From contig NZ_JAJFZL010000001.1 in assembly GCF_020733635.1 (NCBI RefSeq), forward strand, positions 868,001-932,000: a stretch of DNA of 64,000 bases. The letters run 5' to 3'. How positions within the stretch are numbered: position 1 is the first letter of the stretch; every line of letters starts with the position of its first letter. The DNA is from Nocardia spumae. GTDB lineage: Bacteria > Actinomycetota > Actinomycetes > Mycobacteriales > Mycobacteriaceae. The notes below the pieces were generated by a model. That model was not told the origin of the DNA, made no database searches, and saw only the letters and a list, made by a program, of their open reading frames with translations. Below, in pieces: positions 26,526 to 34,877 of the stretch. The position numbers and the translations under genes are program-made.

Positions 26526-26729
26526 TCAGCGGTCGGTGCCGGGATCGCCGTCCCGGTGCTGGCGGGAGATCCGCCACAGGAATTCGGGGTCGTCGTCGGG
26601 GCCGATGGCCCGGCGACTCTTATCGGGGGCTCGTCCGGTGCCGATCCTGGGCATATGCTCCGGTCCGAATGCTTTCCAGCACAACACCGCGACAGCCACG
26701 ACCGCGATGAGTGCCAACAGGTACGCCAC
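26526..26729 (-). CDS. Small single-pass membrane protein
   Basis: GTG 26729, with AGGAGG 8 bases upstream; the GTG nine bases earlier sits on the ribosome site. The 67-residue product begins with one hydrophobic helix (AYLLALIAVVAVAVLCWKAF) and continues into a charged cytoplasmic tail with DDDPEFLWRISRQHRD. No motif is recognised. Its stop is one base from the convergent aldolase stop. Confidence 0.6.
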   Translation of the reverse strand: MAYLLALIAVVAVAVLCWKAFGPEHMPRIGTGRAPDKSRRAIGPDDDPEFLWRISRQHRDGDPGTDR

Positions 26730-26874
26730 GTCGCTCACCTCCTGACATCGAGGGTAATCCCGTGTGCGTACCTGCGGCACGGTGACCGCGAGAATGGGCC
26801 GGTATCACGCGGGACACCCGTACCCGATCGGGCCGGCAAGCGCTTCGCGATCGCCGCTCACCGGCCCTGCGTAC

Positions 26875-27108
26875 TCAGGGGCGCGTGGCCTCGGTGGTCA
26901 GCGATTTCAGCAGTTGCATCACCTCGGACTCACGGAAACGGCGATGTCCGCCAGGGGTGCGCAGCGAGCCCAGTCGCCCGGCATGTGCCCAGCGGGTGAC
27001 TGTTTTCGGATCGACGTGGAACAGCGCCGCCACCTGGCCCGGGGTCAGGAGGGCCTCCTGGCCGTTGACGGAACCCAACGTGCGGCTCGCCGCGGTGATC
27101 GCAGTCAT
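26875..27108 (-). CDS. bldC: BldC-family MerR-like DNA-binding protein
   Basis: A 77-residue single-domain regulator with the BldC winged helix: EALLTPGQVAALFHVDPKTVTRWAHAGRLGSLRTPGGHRRFRESEV. BldC binds head-to-tail on direct repeats and controls developmental genes in Streptomyces; in mycolic-acid bacteria the equivalent is the Rv0500A-type protein (recalled). ATG 27108 is spaced 7 bases from GGAAAGG, and the upstream TTG 27114 is less likely. It is divergent from DUF4229 across a 224-bp AT-richer region. Confidence 0.92.
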   Translation of the reverse strand: MTAITAASRTLGSVNGQEALLTPGQVAALFHVDPKTVTRWAHAGRLGSLRTPGGHRRFRESEVMQLLKSLTTEATRP

Positions 27109-27332
27109 TCGCAAACCTTTCCGTAATCGACAGATCCCTCATCAGATAGCGACATAGTTACACCCGGACCCCCAGGTACTCGAACGATCTAACGTTGGTA
27201 AAGGGGAAGTAATAGACAAAACGGATATACGTTCGACTGGAAGTAATTGGGTGAGCGAACCGGGAGCGACCGGCCCGGGAGGAGACAGGGCAGGTCGGAA
27301 CCGGTATCCGGACGTCGCCTACCCTGGTCGAT

Positions 27333-27674
27333 GTGAGTGATGCATCCCGACCCGACGCCGCTGCCGGCGACCGGGCCCCGGCCTCGGCGGGGCGCCGGCT
27401 CGCGACCAATCTGGCGCTGTACACCCTGGCGCGATTGGCGCTGGTCGCGGTCATCGCCGCGATCATCCTGCTGGTGGCCAACCTGGTGGATGTGGATATT
27501 CCGCTGATCGTGTCGCTGCTGTTCGCGCTGATCGTCGCGATGCCGCTGTCGCTGGTCTTGTTCAAGAAGCTGCGCGTGCGGGTGAACGAGGACATCGCCG
27601 CCGTCGACGAGAAGCGCCGCAACGACAAGGCGAATCTGCGCGCCAGGATGCGTGGGGACCAGGAGGGCAGGTGA
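27333..27674 (+). CDS. DUF4229 membrane protein
   Basis: A 113-residue protein. A disordered N-terminus is followed by two hydrophobic helices (LALYTLARLALVAVIAAIILLVANL and IPLIVSLLFALIVAMPLSLVLF), then a charged helical tail (KKLRVRVNEDIAAVDEKRR) typical of DUF4229. M. tuberculosis Rv0531 is the recalled counterpart, also near ccsA and menA. The stop TGA lies in the first copy of a 71-bp tandem repeat and overlaps a GTG (GTGA). Confidence 0.88.
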   Translation: MSDASRPDAAAGDRAPASAGRRLATNLALYTLARLALVAVIAAIILLVANLVDVDIPLIVSLLFALIVAMPLSLVLFKKLRVRVNEDIAAVDEKRRNDKANLRARMRGDQEGR

Positions 27675-27850
27675 GCGACAATCGCGCAGCGGCTCATCGG
27701 CCCGACCGGGTGCGGGTGTCCCGCAGGACGCAGGAGGGCAGGTGAGCGACAATCGCGCAGCGGCTCATCGGCCCGACCGGGTGCGGGTGTCCCGCAGGAC
27801 GCAGGAGGGCAAGTGAGCGACAATCGCGCAGCGGCTCATCGGCCCGACCG
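27661..27850 (+). repeat. 71-bp tandem repeat, about 2.7 copies, each with a ribosome site and GTG
   Basis: Units begin at 27661, 27732 and 27803, exactly 71 bp apart, and are identical except for one base in the third ribosome site (GGCAGGTG versus GGCAAGTG). The third copy ends after 48 bases. Each unit reads AGGAGGGCAGGTGAGCGAC at its 5' end. The first two encode a 24-residue frame ([20 protein letters not shown] plus QEGR), the third a 17-residue frame. Each stop overlaps the next GTG. Confidence 0.95.
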
Positions 27851-27866
27851 GCGTGGGACGCTGTGA
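27671..27866 (+). other. Chain of three coupled mini-ORFs leading into cds1
   Basis: GTG starts at 27671, 27742 and 27813. The first two frames end in TGA overlapping the next GTG; the third ends in TGA at 27864-27866, overlapping the GTG of cds1 at 27863. The mini-ORFs share [13 protein letters not shown]. The reading frame of the third is shifted by two relative to cds1, so it is not a simple N-terminal extension. They may be remnants of one coupling leader multiplied by repeat expansion. Confidence 0.45.
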
Positions 27867-28948
27867 AGTCCTGCGATCGCAGTACTTCGCGGGAGTGGGT
27901 CGACAACGCGGTGCGGCTGATCGAGGCCGATGCCCAGCGCAGCGCCGATACCCATCTGCTGCGCTATCCGCTGCCGCCCGAGTGGGGTGTGCGGCTGTAT
28001 CTCAAGGATGAGTCCACTCATCCGACCGGCAGTCTGAAGCATCGACTGGCACGGTCTCTGTTTCTCTACGCGATCTGCAACGGCTGGGTCGGCGAGGGGA
28101 CGACGATCGTCGAGGCGTCGTCGGGGTCGACGGCGATCAGTGAGGCGTATTTCGCGAAGCTGCTCGGCCTGGATTTCGTGTCGGTGGTTCCGGCCAAGAC
28201 CTCGCCGGAGAAGATCGCGCTGATCGAGGCGCAGGGCGGTCGCTGTCACTTCGTTGAGCGCGCGCCCGATATCTATGCCGAGGCGACGCGCCTGGCGGCC
28301 GAATGCGACGGCCATTATATGGACCAGTTCACCTACGCCGAGCGGGCCACCGACTGGCGGGGTAACAACAACATCGCCGAATCCATCTATCAGCAGATGG
28401 TGCTGGAATCGCATCCGGTGCCGGCGTGGATCGTCGTCGGCGCGGGGACCGGCGGTACCAGCGCCACCATCGGCCGCTATATCCGTTACCGCCGCCACGA
28501 GACCCGGCTGGCCGTGGTCGATCCGGAGAATTCGGCGTTCTACGGCGGGTACGAGGTCGGCGATGCGGGCTATCAGACCGGAATGCCCTCGCGGATCGAG
28601 GGGATCGGCCGGCCGCGGGTCGAGCCGTCGTTCATCGGTCAGGTGGTCGATCGCATGATCGAGGTGCCCGATGCCGGGTCGATCGCGGCCTGCCGTCATG
28701 CCAGTGCGGTGCTCGGGCGGCGCGTGGGCGGTTCCACCGGAACCAATCTCTGGGGTGCCTTCGCGGTCATCGCGGAGATGATCGCCGCCGGCCGGGAGGG
28801 CAGTGTGGTGACACTGCTGTGTGACGGCGGAGATCGTTACGCCGGAACGTATTTCAATGACGAATGGGTCGCGGGGCAAGGATTGGATCTGACCGATCCG
28901 GCCGCCGTTCTGGCGGAGTTCACCGCGACCGGTATCTGGCGGGGCTGA
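27863..28948 (+). CDS. cds1: PLP-dependent cysteine desulfhydrase / cysteine synthase-like enzyme
   Basis: A 361-residue fold-type II PLP enzyme. The PLP lysine is Lys59 in [11 protein letters not shown], the phosphate-binding loop is [12 protein letters not shown], and a glycine loop is [14 protein letters not shown]. The sequence closely follows what I recall of M. tuberculosis Rv3684 (Cds1), which releases H2S, pyruvate and ammonia from cysteine, including [15 protein letters not shown] and [19 protein letters not shown] 27863 overlaps the mini-ORF stop; no strong ribosome site of its own is seen, so translation probably depends on the repeat leader. Confidence 0.88.
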   Translation: MKSCDRSTSREWVDNAVRLIEADAQRSADTHLLRYPLPPEWGVRLYLKDESTHPTGSLKHRLARSLFLYAICNGWVGEGTTIVEASSGSTAISEAYFAKLLGLDFVSVVPAKTSPEKIALIEAQGGRCHFVERAPDIYAEATRLAAECDGHYMDQFTYAERATDWRGNNNIAESIYQQMVLESHPVPAWIVVGAGTGGTSATIGRYIRYRRHETRLAVVDPENSAFYGGYEVGDAGYQTGMPSRIEGIGRPRVEPSFIGQVVDRMIEVPDAGSIAACRHASAVLGRRVGGSTGTNLWGAFAVIAEMIAAGREGSVVTLLCDGGDRYAGTYFNDEWVAGQGLDLTDPAAVLAEFTATGIWRG

Positions 28949-28991
28949 GTCCCACCGTCCTCATCGTTCGCTCGGGGAGAACATCCTGATA

Positions 28992-29036
28992 TGTCAATTT
29001 TTGTTGACGTGCGCCGAGTGTCAACGTAAATTGACA
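28992..29036 (+). promoter_or_regulatory. Promoter with two 18-bp palindromic operators
   Basis: Two copies of TGTCAA-N6-TTGAC(A/G) lie at 28992-29009 and 29019-29036, 27 bp apart. The second is a perfect inverted repeat. A promoter is embedded: TTGACG (29004-29009), 17-bp spacer, TAAATT (29027-29032). The predicted start of transcription coincides with ATG 29040, so the mRNA would be leaderless. Confidence 0.7.
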
Positions 29037-29039
29037 TAC

Positions 29040-29261
29040 ATGAGTGAGGCGACAACGTTGGCGGCCGCCGCCGGCAGTCCGGACCCGCAGGTCGGGCTGC
29101 GCGCGGTGCTGGCACTGCGGCGGCTGGCCGAGCGATTGGAAGCGATTCAGGTGGCCAATGCCCGCAAGCATGGCTGGTCCTGGCAGGCAATCGCCGATGC
29201 GCTCGAGGTCAGCCGGCAGGCGGTCCACCAGAAGTACAACCGGAGAGGCGGAATTCGCTGA
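29040..29261 (+). CDS. Small HTH DNA-binding protein paired with a Clp-N protein
   Basis: A 73-residue protein. A helix (RAVLALRRLAERLEAIQVANARKHG) precedes a helix-turn-helix (WSWQAIADALEVSRQAVHQKYNRR). ATG 29040 was chosen because it coincides with the transcription start predicted from the promoter; no ribosome site precedes it. It probably binds the two palindromes over its own promoter (inference). Its stop overlaps the Clp-N gene start, so the two are made together. Confidence 0.85.
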   Translation: MSEATTLAAAAGSPDPQVGLRAVLALRRLAERLEAIQVANARKHGWSWQAIADALEVSRQAVHQKYNRRGGIR

Positions 29262-29848
29262 TGTTCGAACGATTTGCCAAGGCGCCGCGGTACGCGATCG
29301 TGGTCGCTCAGGAGGAGGCCCGCGAATTGCGCTCTCCCAGCATCGATGTCGAGCATGTGCTGCTCGGCCTCCTGTGCAGTCCGGACACCGGGCTGCGAGA
29401 GCTGCTGAACGACAACGGCGTAACCGTCGAGGGGGTCCGGGAAAAGCTCACCCGGCAGAGTCCGAGTGAACCGCTCGGCGCCGACGATGCCGCCGCGCTG
29501 AAGTCGATCGGTATCGATCTGGAGGCGGTGCGCGACAGTGTGCAGGCCACCTTCGGGGAGGACGTGTTCGACGAACCCGATCCGGTGGTGGACAAGGGGC
29601 GCGGCCGGTTCCGGCTGGGCGGGAGTATGACCTTCGGGCATATCCCGTTCACCCGCGATGCCAAGAAGGTGCTGGAACTCTCACTGCGCGAGGCGGTTTC
29701 CCGCGGCGACGACCGCATCGAAGCCGGGCACGTCCTGCTCGGAATACTGCGTTCGCCCAACGCGACGACCAGCGATCTGCTCGGCGGTGCCGAAGGCGCG
29801 GACCGGTTACGGACCTCCGTCCGGGACTTGCTCGATCGCGCCGCGTGA
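29261..29848 (+). CDS. Clp N-terminal-domain protein without ATPase
   Basis: A 195-residue protein with two Clp_N (double-helical repeat) modules at about residues 1-75 and 120-193. The first reads FERFAKAPRYAIVVAQEEARELRSPSIDVEHVLLGLL, and the second repeats the pattern as FTRDAKKVLELSLREAVSRGDDRIEAGHVLLGILRS. No Walker motifs are present, so it cannot unfold substrates itself. ClpC2-like proteins of this type may bind arginine-phosphorylated or toxic ligands or titrate the ClpC adaptor site (family knowledge). Coupled to the upstream HTH gene. Confidence 0.88.
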   Translation: MFERFAKAPRYAIVVAQEEARELRSPSIDVEHVLLGLLCSPDTGLRELLNDNGVTVEGVREKLTRQSPSEPLGADDAAALKSIGIDLEAVRDSVQATFGEDVFDEPDPVVDKGRGRFRLGGSMTFGHIPFTRDAKKVLELSLREAVSRGDDRIEAGHVLLGILRSPNATTSDLLGGAEGADRLRTSVRDLLDRAA

Positions 29849-29889
29849 CGGGGCGGGCCCGGAGGCACGCCCGCCGTTAGCATTGCCGC

Positions 29890-30279
29890 ATGGCACTTCT
29901 GCTTCGCCTGGCGATCAATGCTCTCGCGATCTGGCTCGCCGCAGCCTGGATCGGCGGGATCGAGCTCAAAGACCCGCCCGACTCGGGCACCGGCGGAAAG
30001 GTTCTCGTCGTGGTCTGCGTCGCGATCGTCTTCGGACTGGTCAACGCGCTGATCAAGCCGATCGTGAAGCTGCTGTCACTGCCGTTGGTGATCGTGACGC
30101 TGGGGCTTTTCCTCCTGGTGATCAACGCCCTGATGCTGTGGTTGACCGCCAAGATCACCGAGACCACCGATTACGGTCTGCGGGTCGACGGATTCTGGGC
30201 GGCGCTGGGCGGCGCGATCATCGTCACAGTCGTGAACTGGGTGCTCGGGATCTTCGTTCCCGAGGGCGGGCGCGACTGA
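29890..30279 (+). CDS. Phage-holin superfamily IV (DUF360-like) membrane protein
   Basis: A 129-residue protein with four hydrophobic segments (LLLRLAINALAIWLAAAWIGGIEL, VLVVVCVAIVFGLVNALIKP, LPLVIVTLGLFLLVINALMLWL, and the C-terminal ALGGAIIVTVVNWVLGIF). The FGLVNALIKPIVKLLSLPLVIVTLGLF signature is typical of the family, which despite the name is chromosomal and widespread. It probably acts in the envelope; exact role unknown. It converges on menA. Confidence 0.92.
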   Translation: MALLLRLAINALAIWLAAAWIGGIELKDPPDSGTGGKVLVVVCVAIVFGLVNALIKPIVKLLSLPLVIVTLGLFLLVINALMLWLTAKITETTDYGLRVDGFWAALGGAIIVTVVNWVLGIFVPEGGRD

Positions 30280-30296
30280 TCCGGTCGCGCCGGATC

Positions 30297-31166
30297 TCAG
30301 CCGAGGCTCAGTGCCAGGGCGGTCAGTAGCGACCAGCCCAGCATCGCGAGTCCGGTATCGCGTAGCGACGGGATCAGTCCCGGACCCTGCGCACCACCGC
30401 GCACCGGCGCGTTGGATCGGATGGCCAGCGGAATCGCCAGCAATCCGACCAGTGCCCACGGTGTGCGGACGGCCAGCGCCAGCGAGGCGACGAACGGCAC
30501 CACCATGAGCACCAGATGCAGGGTGCGGGTCCGGGTGTCGCCCAGTTTCACGGCCAGGGTGGTCTTCCCGGTCACCGAATCGGTGGGGATATCGCGCAGG
30601 TTGTTGGTGACCAGCACGGCGCTCGAGAACGCGCCGACCGCGATGGCGCCGACCAAGCCGGCCCACTCGACCCGCTCGGCCTGGACGAATTGGGTGCCGA
30701 GCACCGCCACCAGACCGAAGAAGACGAAGACCGCGATCTCACCGAAACCGCTGTAGCCGTACGGTTTGCTGCCGCCGGTGTAGAACCAGGCGCCGGCCAG
30801 GCAGGCCGCACCGACCAATAACAGCCACCACGCCGTGGTGAACACCAGCACCAGTCCGAAGATGGCGCCGACGCTCAGGCAGGCGATCGCGGCGTTCCGG
30901 ACGGCGGCGGGGCTCGCCAGGCCCGAACCGACCAGGCGCAGCGGTCCCACTCGCTCGTCGTCGGTGCCGCGGATGCCGTCGGAGTAGTCGTTGGCGTAGT
31001 TCACGCCGATGATCAGGGCCAGCGAAACCAGCAGACTCAGTAGTGCTTTCCACCAGACCGCGGCATCCAGCGACGCGGCCGCGCCCGTGCCGACGAGGAT
31101 CGGGGCGATCGCATTGGGCAGCGTCCGCGGGCGGGCGCCTTCGAGCCATTGTGCTGCACTAGCCAT
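30297..31166 (-). CDS. menA: 1,4-dihydroxy-2-naphthoate polyprenyltransferase
   Basis: Integral membrane UbiA-family enzyme that attaches the polyprenyl tail to dihydroxynaphthoate, giving demethylmenaquinone. The 289-residue product has about eight helices and the Mg-prenyl-diphosphate motif NDYSD (residues 59-63), followed by a second acidic pair ([16 protein letters not shown]). [22 protein letters not shown] is the second aspartate-rich site. ATG 31166 is the start. The head group would come from MenB and the tail from the polyprenyl synthase at 59289. Confidence 0.95.
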   Translation of the reverse strand: MASAAQWLEGARPRTLPNAIAPILVGTGAAASLDAAVWWKALLSLLVSLALIIGVNYANDYSDGIRGTDDERVGPLRLVGSGLASPAAVRNAAIACLSVGAIFGLVLVFTTAWWLLLVGAACLAGAWFYTGGSKPYGYSGFGEIAVFVFFGLVAVLGTQFVQAERVEWAGLVGAIAVGAFSSAVLVTNNLRDIPTDSVTGKTTLAVKLGDTRTRTLHLVLMVVPFVASLALAVRTPWALVGLLAIPLAIRSNAPVRGGAQGPGLIPSLRDTGLAMLGWSLLTALALSLG

Positions 31167-31284
31167 GTCAGGCAGCCTAATGGTGGTGGCCCGCGGGCGG
31201 CAGCGCAGCGTTGGCCCGGAGGCGGCAGCGGCGCCGCTCCTTTGTCGATAACATTATTTCGATATATCGGAGTAAGCTCTCGGG

Positions 31285-34200
31285 GTGACGAGGTATCGGG
31301 AGCGGCTCACCTCGCCGCCGCATCCGGAAATGACTCGACCGGCCACATACGATTGCGAAGGCATGTTTTCTGATCACAGCGGCTCCGCGGACGCCGGAAC
31401 GCACACCCGACCGGACGGCGTCCGGGATTCGACGCTGTCCGGGATCCGCGTGGCAGTGCTGGGGGAGGTGGCGCTGCGGCGCGAGGCCGAGCTGGTCGCG
31501 GTACCCGGCGCGCGAGCCCGGCTGCTGGTCGCCGCGCTGGCCGTGCATCCGGGCCGCAGTCGCAGCGCGCAGGCGCTGATCGACGACATCTGGGGGGAAC
31601 AACCTCCGCGCGCGCCCATGAACGCGCTGCATACGCAGGTCTCCCGGTTGCGTTCGGCGCTACCGGAGGGTGCGCTGGAAATCGGTCCGGCCGGATATCG
31701 GCTGCTGCTGGGCGAGACACAGGTCGATCTGAGTCTGGCCCGGAGCCTGGAACGACAAGCACAGCAGCGGCTCGATCAGGGCGATACGGCTGGTTGTCTG
31801 GACCTGGTGCTGCGAGCCCGCGGACTGTGGCGCGGTGAACCCGGCGCCGATCTGCCGCCCGGTCCGGTCGCCGACGAGGTCCGCGAACTCGCGGCCGCGC
31901 GCGCGTCCGGTCTGGACGCGCTGGAACTGTCCGCCCGTGAGGCCGGTGGGGATATCGGTGGCGCACTGCGGGTGGCCCGGAGGTCCGCCGCCGCCGAGCC
32001 ACTGGACGAGCCCGCCCACGCCACTCTGATGCGGCTGCTCGCCTCCGACGGCCGGGCCACTGAGGCCCTGGAGGTCTTCGCCGGGTTGCGCACCCGGCTC
32101 GGAGAGGAACTGGGTGCCGATCCAGGACCGGCTCTGGTGGCGTTGAACACCGCGATTCTGCGTGGCGACCAGCCCGCGCCCGGCGCCGCGCAGTCGCGCG
32201 TCCTACCGGCCTCCTCTGCGGTGCAGCGGGTTTCGTCGGCGCAGCATGCGCTGGAACCGCAGTCGGCGGACGGGCTGCCGGAATCTCCCGCGGCCCCGCC
32301 GAATACGGCACTCGGATTGCGGGCAGCGCCGAATCCGCTGCTCGGCCGCGAGAGCGATCTGCAGGCGCTGGAGAAACTCGTGCGGGAATTCCGGGTGACG
32401 ACCGTGCTCGGGCCGGGCGGCACCGGAAAGACCCGGGTGGCCAATGAACTCGGAGCGCGGGTGTCGCAGCGGCAGCCGGTGACGCTGGTCGAATTGGCCT
32501 CGATCCGCGCCGATTCCGAGGGTTCGCCCGCCGAGCAGCTGGCCGGGACCTGCGCGGAGATCGAGACCGCGATCGGCGCGGTCCTCGGTGTCAACGAATA
32601 TTCGCGTGAGACGAATGTGTTGCGCCGCAACCAGACCGTCGACGGTAAGCGCAGGCTGCGGGAGGCGCTGTCGCTGCGTCCCATGCTGCTGATTCTGGAC
32701 AACTGTGAACACCTCATCGATGCGGTCGCCGAGGTGGTCGCCGATCTGGTGGGCAGCTGTGAGCAGCTGACCGTGGTGGCCACCAGCCGGGCACCGCTGT
32801 CGATCACCGCCGAAACGGTGTATCCCCTGCCGCCCTTGGCGATCGACGCCCAGGGTTCGCCGGCGACCGAACTGTTCGTCAGCCGGGCGCGGGCGGTGCG
32901 GCCCTCGGCCCGGCTGGACCCGGAGGTGGTGGCGCGGCTGTGCCGCACCCTCGACGGTCTGCCGCTGGCGATCGAATTGGCCGCCGCGCGGGTGCGCGCG
33001 ATGCGGGTGGAGGAGATCGAGTCCCGGCTCGAACACCGCTTCGCCCTGCTGCGTTCCGGCGATCGAAGCTCACCGGAACGTCATCGCACCCTGCACGCGG
33101 TGATCGAGTGGAGCTGGAATCTGCTCGAACCCGAACAACAGGTGGCGTTGCGGCGACTGTGCCGGTTCCCCGGTGGATTCACTTTGCGCGCCGCCGAATT
33201 CGTCGTCGGCGGACCGGATGTGCTCGACCCGGTCGCCGCCGTGGACGGGCTGGTGGGACAGTCCCTGCTGACCGTACTGGCCGACGACGACGCGATCGAC
33301 ACCCGCTATCGCATGCTGGAGACAGTGCGCGAATTCGGTGAGGAACAGTTGGCCGCCGCCGGCGAGGCCGATCTGGTCATGGATCGGATGTGCGGCTGGG
33401 CACGGCAATTCGTCTACGAGGCGACGCAGGAGTACCAGGGGCCCGAGCAGGTGCGCGTGGTGCTCTCGGTGGCCGCCGAACTGGACAATCTGCTGGCCGT
33501 CCTCCGCCATGCGATAGACAGCGGCGATTCCCACACGGTCTATTCGATATTCGGGCCGATCGCCGTGCTGTGGGTGATGCGCGGCGCGCACATGGAATTG
33601 ATGAACTGGGCGCCGCGGGTGGTCCCGGTGCCGTCGCCCACGGGGCAGCGGCCGCCGGGTGCGGCCGATCTCGAGCTGCAGAGCTATATCTTCCTCGCGA
33701 TGCATCTGACGTTCGCCGACGTGGGACTGCGGCCCATCGCGATCATCCGGATGCGGGCGCGCCGGTTGCTCGCCCGCGACGATATCCGTCCGCCCCTGCG
33801 GTTCCTGGGTGAATTGTTGTGCGCACCTGTCGATCTCACCAAGGGCGTACGGTTGCTCTCGACCGGCACCCGGGCCGAGGACGATGTCACTCGGGCACTC
33901 GCCCTGCTGTTGCGCGCGAACATGCGGGAGAACGACAGCTTCACCGCGGGATCGATCCGTGACGCGACACAGGCGCTCGCGATCGTCGAGGGGAACGATA
34001 TCTGGGCCACGGCGATGTGCAGCCAGCATCTGGGGCAGATGGCCTCGCAAGCGGCACGATACGAGGAGGCGGTGGCCTACTACCGCCGCGCCGCGGAACT
34101 GATGCAGGAACTGCGCTGCTACGAGGAGAGCGTGGAAATGCGCAGCTTCCTCGCGGTATCGATGGTCGGCACCGGACAATTGGCGCAGGCGCGCCGGGAA

Positions 34201-34812
34201 CTGGAATACGCGCTCGGTGTCGTCGACGACGGTGTGGGCTTGGACGATCCGGTGACCCGGCCCAACCACCGTAAGGCGGCCGTCGTCGCCGGTCTGGCCG
34301 AACTGGAGTTGGCGGAGGGGCATATCGAGCGCGGGTTGCGGGCATTCCGCCGCAGCCTGGAGCTGTTCGGCTGGCCGACCCTGTCGATGGGGCCCGGGCC
34401 GGGCGACATCATCGTCGCGAGTGCCGTGCTGGACGCGCATGTGCTCAACGATGCCGCCCACGAGGTGCCGCACCTGCCCGGACAGATGGCCCGAGTGGCG
34501 CGGGAGCGGCTGACCCAGTACATCGATGTGCCGCAGGTCGGCGGGGCGGCCGGTGCTCTCGGGTCCTATCTGATCCACTCCGGGAAGGATCCGCGGCGTG
34601 GCGCGGAACTGCTCGCCATTTCGCAGAAAGTGGTAGGCCGCCAGGACTATTCGTCGATGCGGTGGAGCCGCCATCTGGAGGCAGCACGGGAGCGGGTGGG
34701 GTCCGAGGTGATCGAGTCGGGGCATCGGACCGTATCCGGTATGAGCCGCCGCACCGTCGCGACCCGCTTCCTGGCGATGCTTCCGGAGATCGAGCGTCTG
34801 GTCGGCGATTAG
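31285..34812 (+). CDS. AfsR/SARP-type BTAD regulator with NB-ARC ATPase and TPR tail
   Basis: A 1175-residue one-component regulator. It has an OmpR-like winged helix (about residues 50-130: VAVLGEVALRREAELVAVPG ... LHTQVSRLRSALP) and a BTAD domain (about 135-290, ending ELGADPGPALVALN). A linker follows, then an NB-ARC/AAA-type ATPase from about 355 with Walker A GPGGTGKT (near 376) and Walker B LLILDNCEH. A long C-terminal helical (TPR-like) region runs to the end. Such proteins often activate secondary-metabolite genes, but no biosynthetic cluster is adjacent, only an ABC exporter on the opposite strand. The start is uncertain; ATG 31363 is possible. Confidence 0.9.
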   Translation: MTRYRERLTSPPHPEMTRPATYDCEGMFSDHSGSADAGTHTRPDGVRDSTLSGIRVAVLGEVALRREAELVAVPGARARLLVAALAVHPGRSRSAQALIDDIWGEQPPRAPMNALHTQVSRLRSALPEGALEIGPAGYRLLLGETQVDLSLARSLERQAQQRLDQGDTAGCLDLVLRARGLWRGEPGADLPPGPVADEVRELAAARASGLDALELSAREAGGDIGGALRVARRSAAAEPLDEPAHATLMRLLASDGRATEALEVFAGLRTRLGEELGADPGPALVALNTAILRGDQPAPGAAQSRVLPASSAVQRVSSAQHALEPQSADGLPESPAAPPNTALGLRAAPNPLLGRESDLQALEKLVREFRVTTVLGPGGTGKTRVANELGARVSQRQPVTLVELASIRADSEGSPAEQLAGTCAEIETAIGAVLGVNEYSRETNVLRRNQTVDGKRRLREALSLRPMLLILDNCEHLIDAVAEVVADLVGSCEQLTVVATSRAPLSITAETVYPLPPLAIDAQGSPATELFVSRARAVRPSARLDPEVVARLCRTLDGLPLAIELAAARVRAMRVEEIESRLEHRFALLRSGDRSSPERHRTLHAVIEWSWNLLEPEQQVALRRLCRFPGGFTLRAAEFVVGGPDVLDPVAAVDGLVGQSLLTVLADDDAIDTRYRMLETVREFGEEQLAAAGEADLVMDRMCGWARQFVYEATQEYQGPEQVRVVLSVAAELDNLLAVLRHAIDSGDSHTVYSIFGPIAVLWVMRGAHMELMNWAPRVVPVPSPTGQRPPGAADLELQSYIFLAMHLTFADVGLRPIAIIRMRARRLLARDDIRPPLRFLGELLCAPVDLTKGVRLLSTGTRAEDDVTRALALLLRANMRENDSFTAGSIRDATQALAIVEGNDIWATAMCSQHLGQMASQAARYEEAVAYYRRAAELMQELRCYEESVEMRSFLAVSMVGTGQLAQARRELEYALGVVDDGVGLDDPVTRPNHRKAAVVAGLAELELAEGHIERGLRAFRRSLELFGWPTLSMGPGPGDIIVASAVLDAHVLNDAAHEVPHLPGQMARVARERLTQYIDVPQVGGAAGALGSYLIHSGKDPRRGAELLAISQKVVGRQDYSSMRWSRHLEAARERVGSEVIESGHRTVSGMSRRTVATRFLAMLPEIERLVGD

Positions 34813-34830
34813 CCGCTGTCGGCACAGACA

Positions 34831-34866
34831 ACTGCCCGCCGGTCGCGATCGCGACCGGCGGGCAGT
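34831..34866. terminator. Perfect 36-nt palindrome, bidirectional terminator
   Basis: ACTGCCCGCCGGTCGC and its exact complement meet at a GATC centre, between the convergent AfsR-type gene (stop 34812) and the ABC permease (stop 34878). The stem is fully complementary over 16 bp. Confidence 0.85.
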
Positions 34867-34877
34867 GTTCGGGAGAT

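Noticed and set aside
27158..27823. Long minus-strand frames across the tandem repeat
   Set aside because: They are antisense to DUF4229 and the repeats; their repeated [12 protein letters not shown] text is simply the repeat read in reverse.
29890..30279. Holin-like gene as evidence of a prophage
   Set aside because: This family is chromosomal and common in actinobacteria, and no phage genes surround it.
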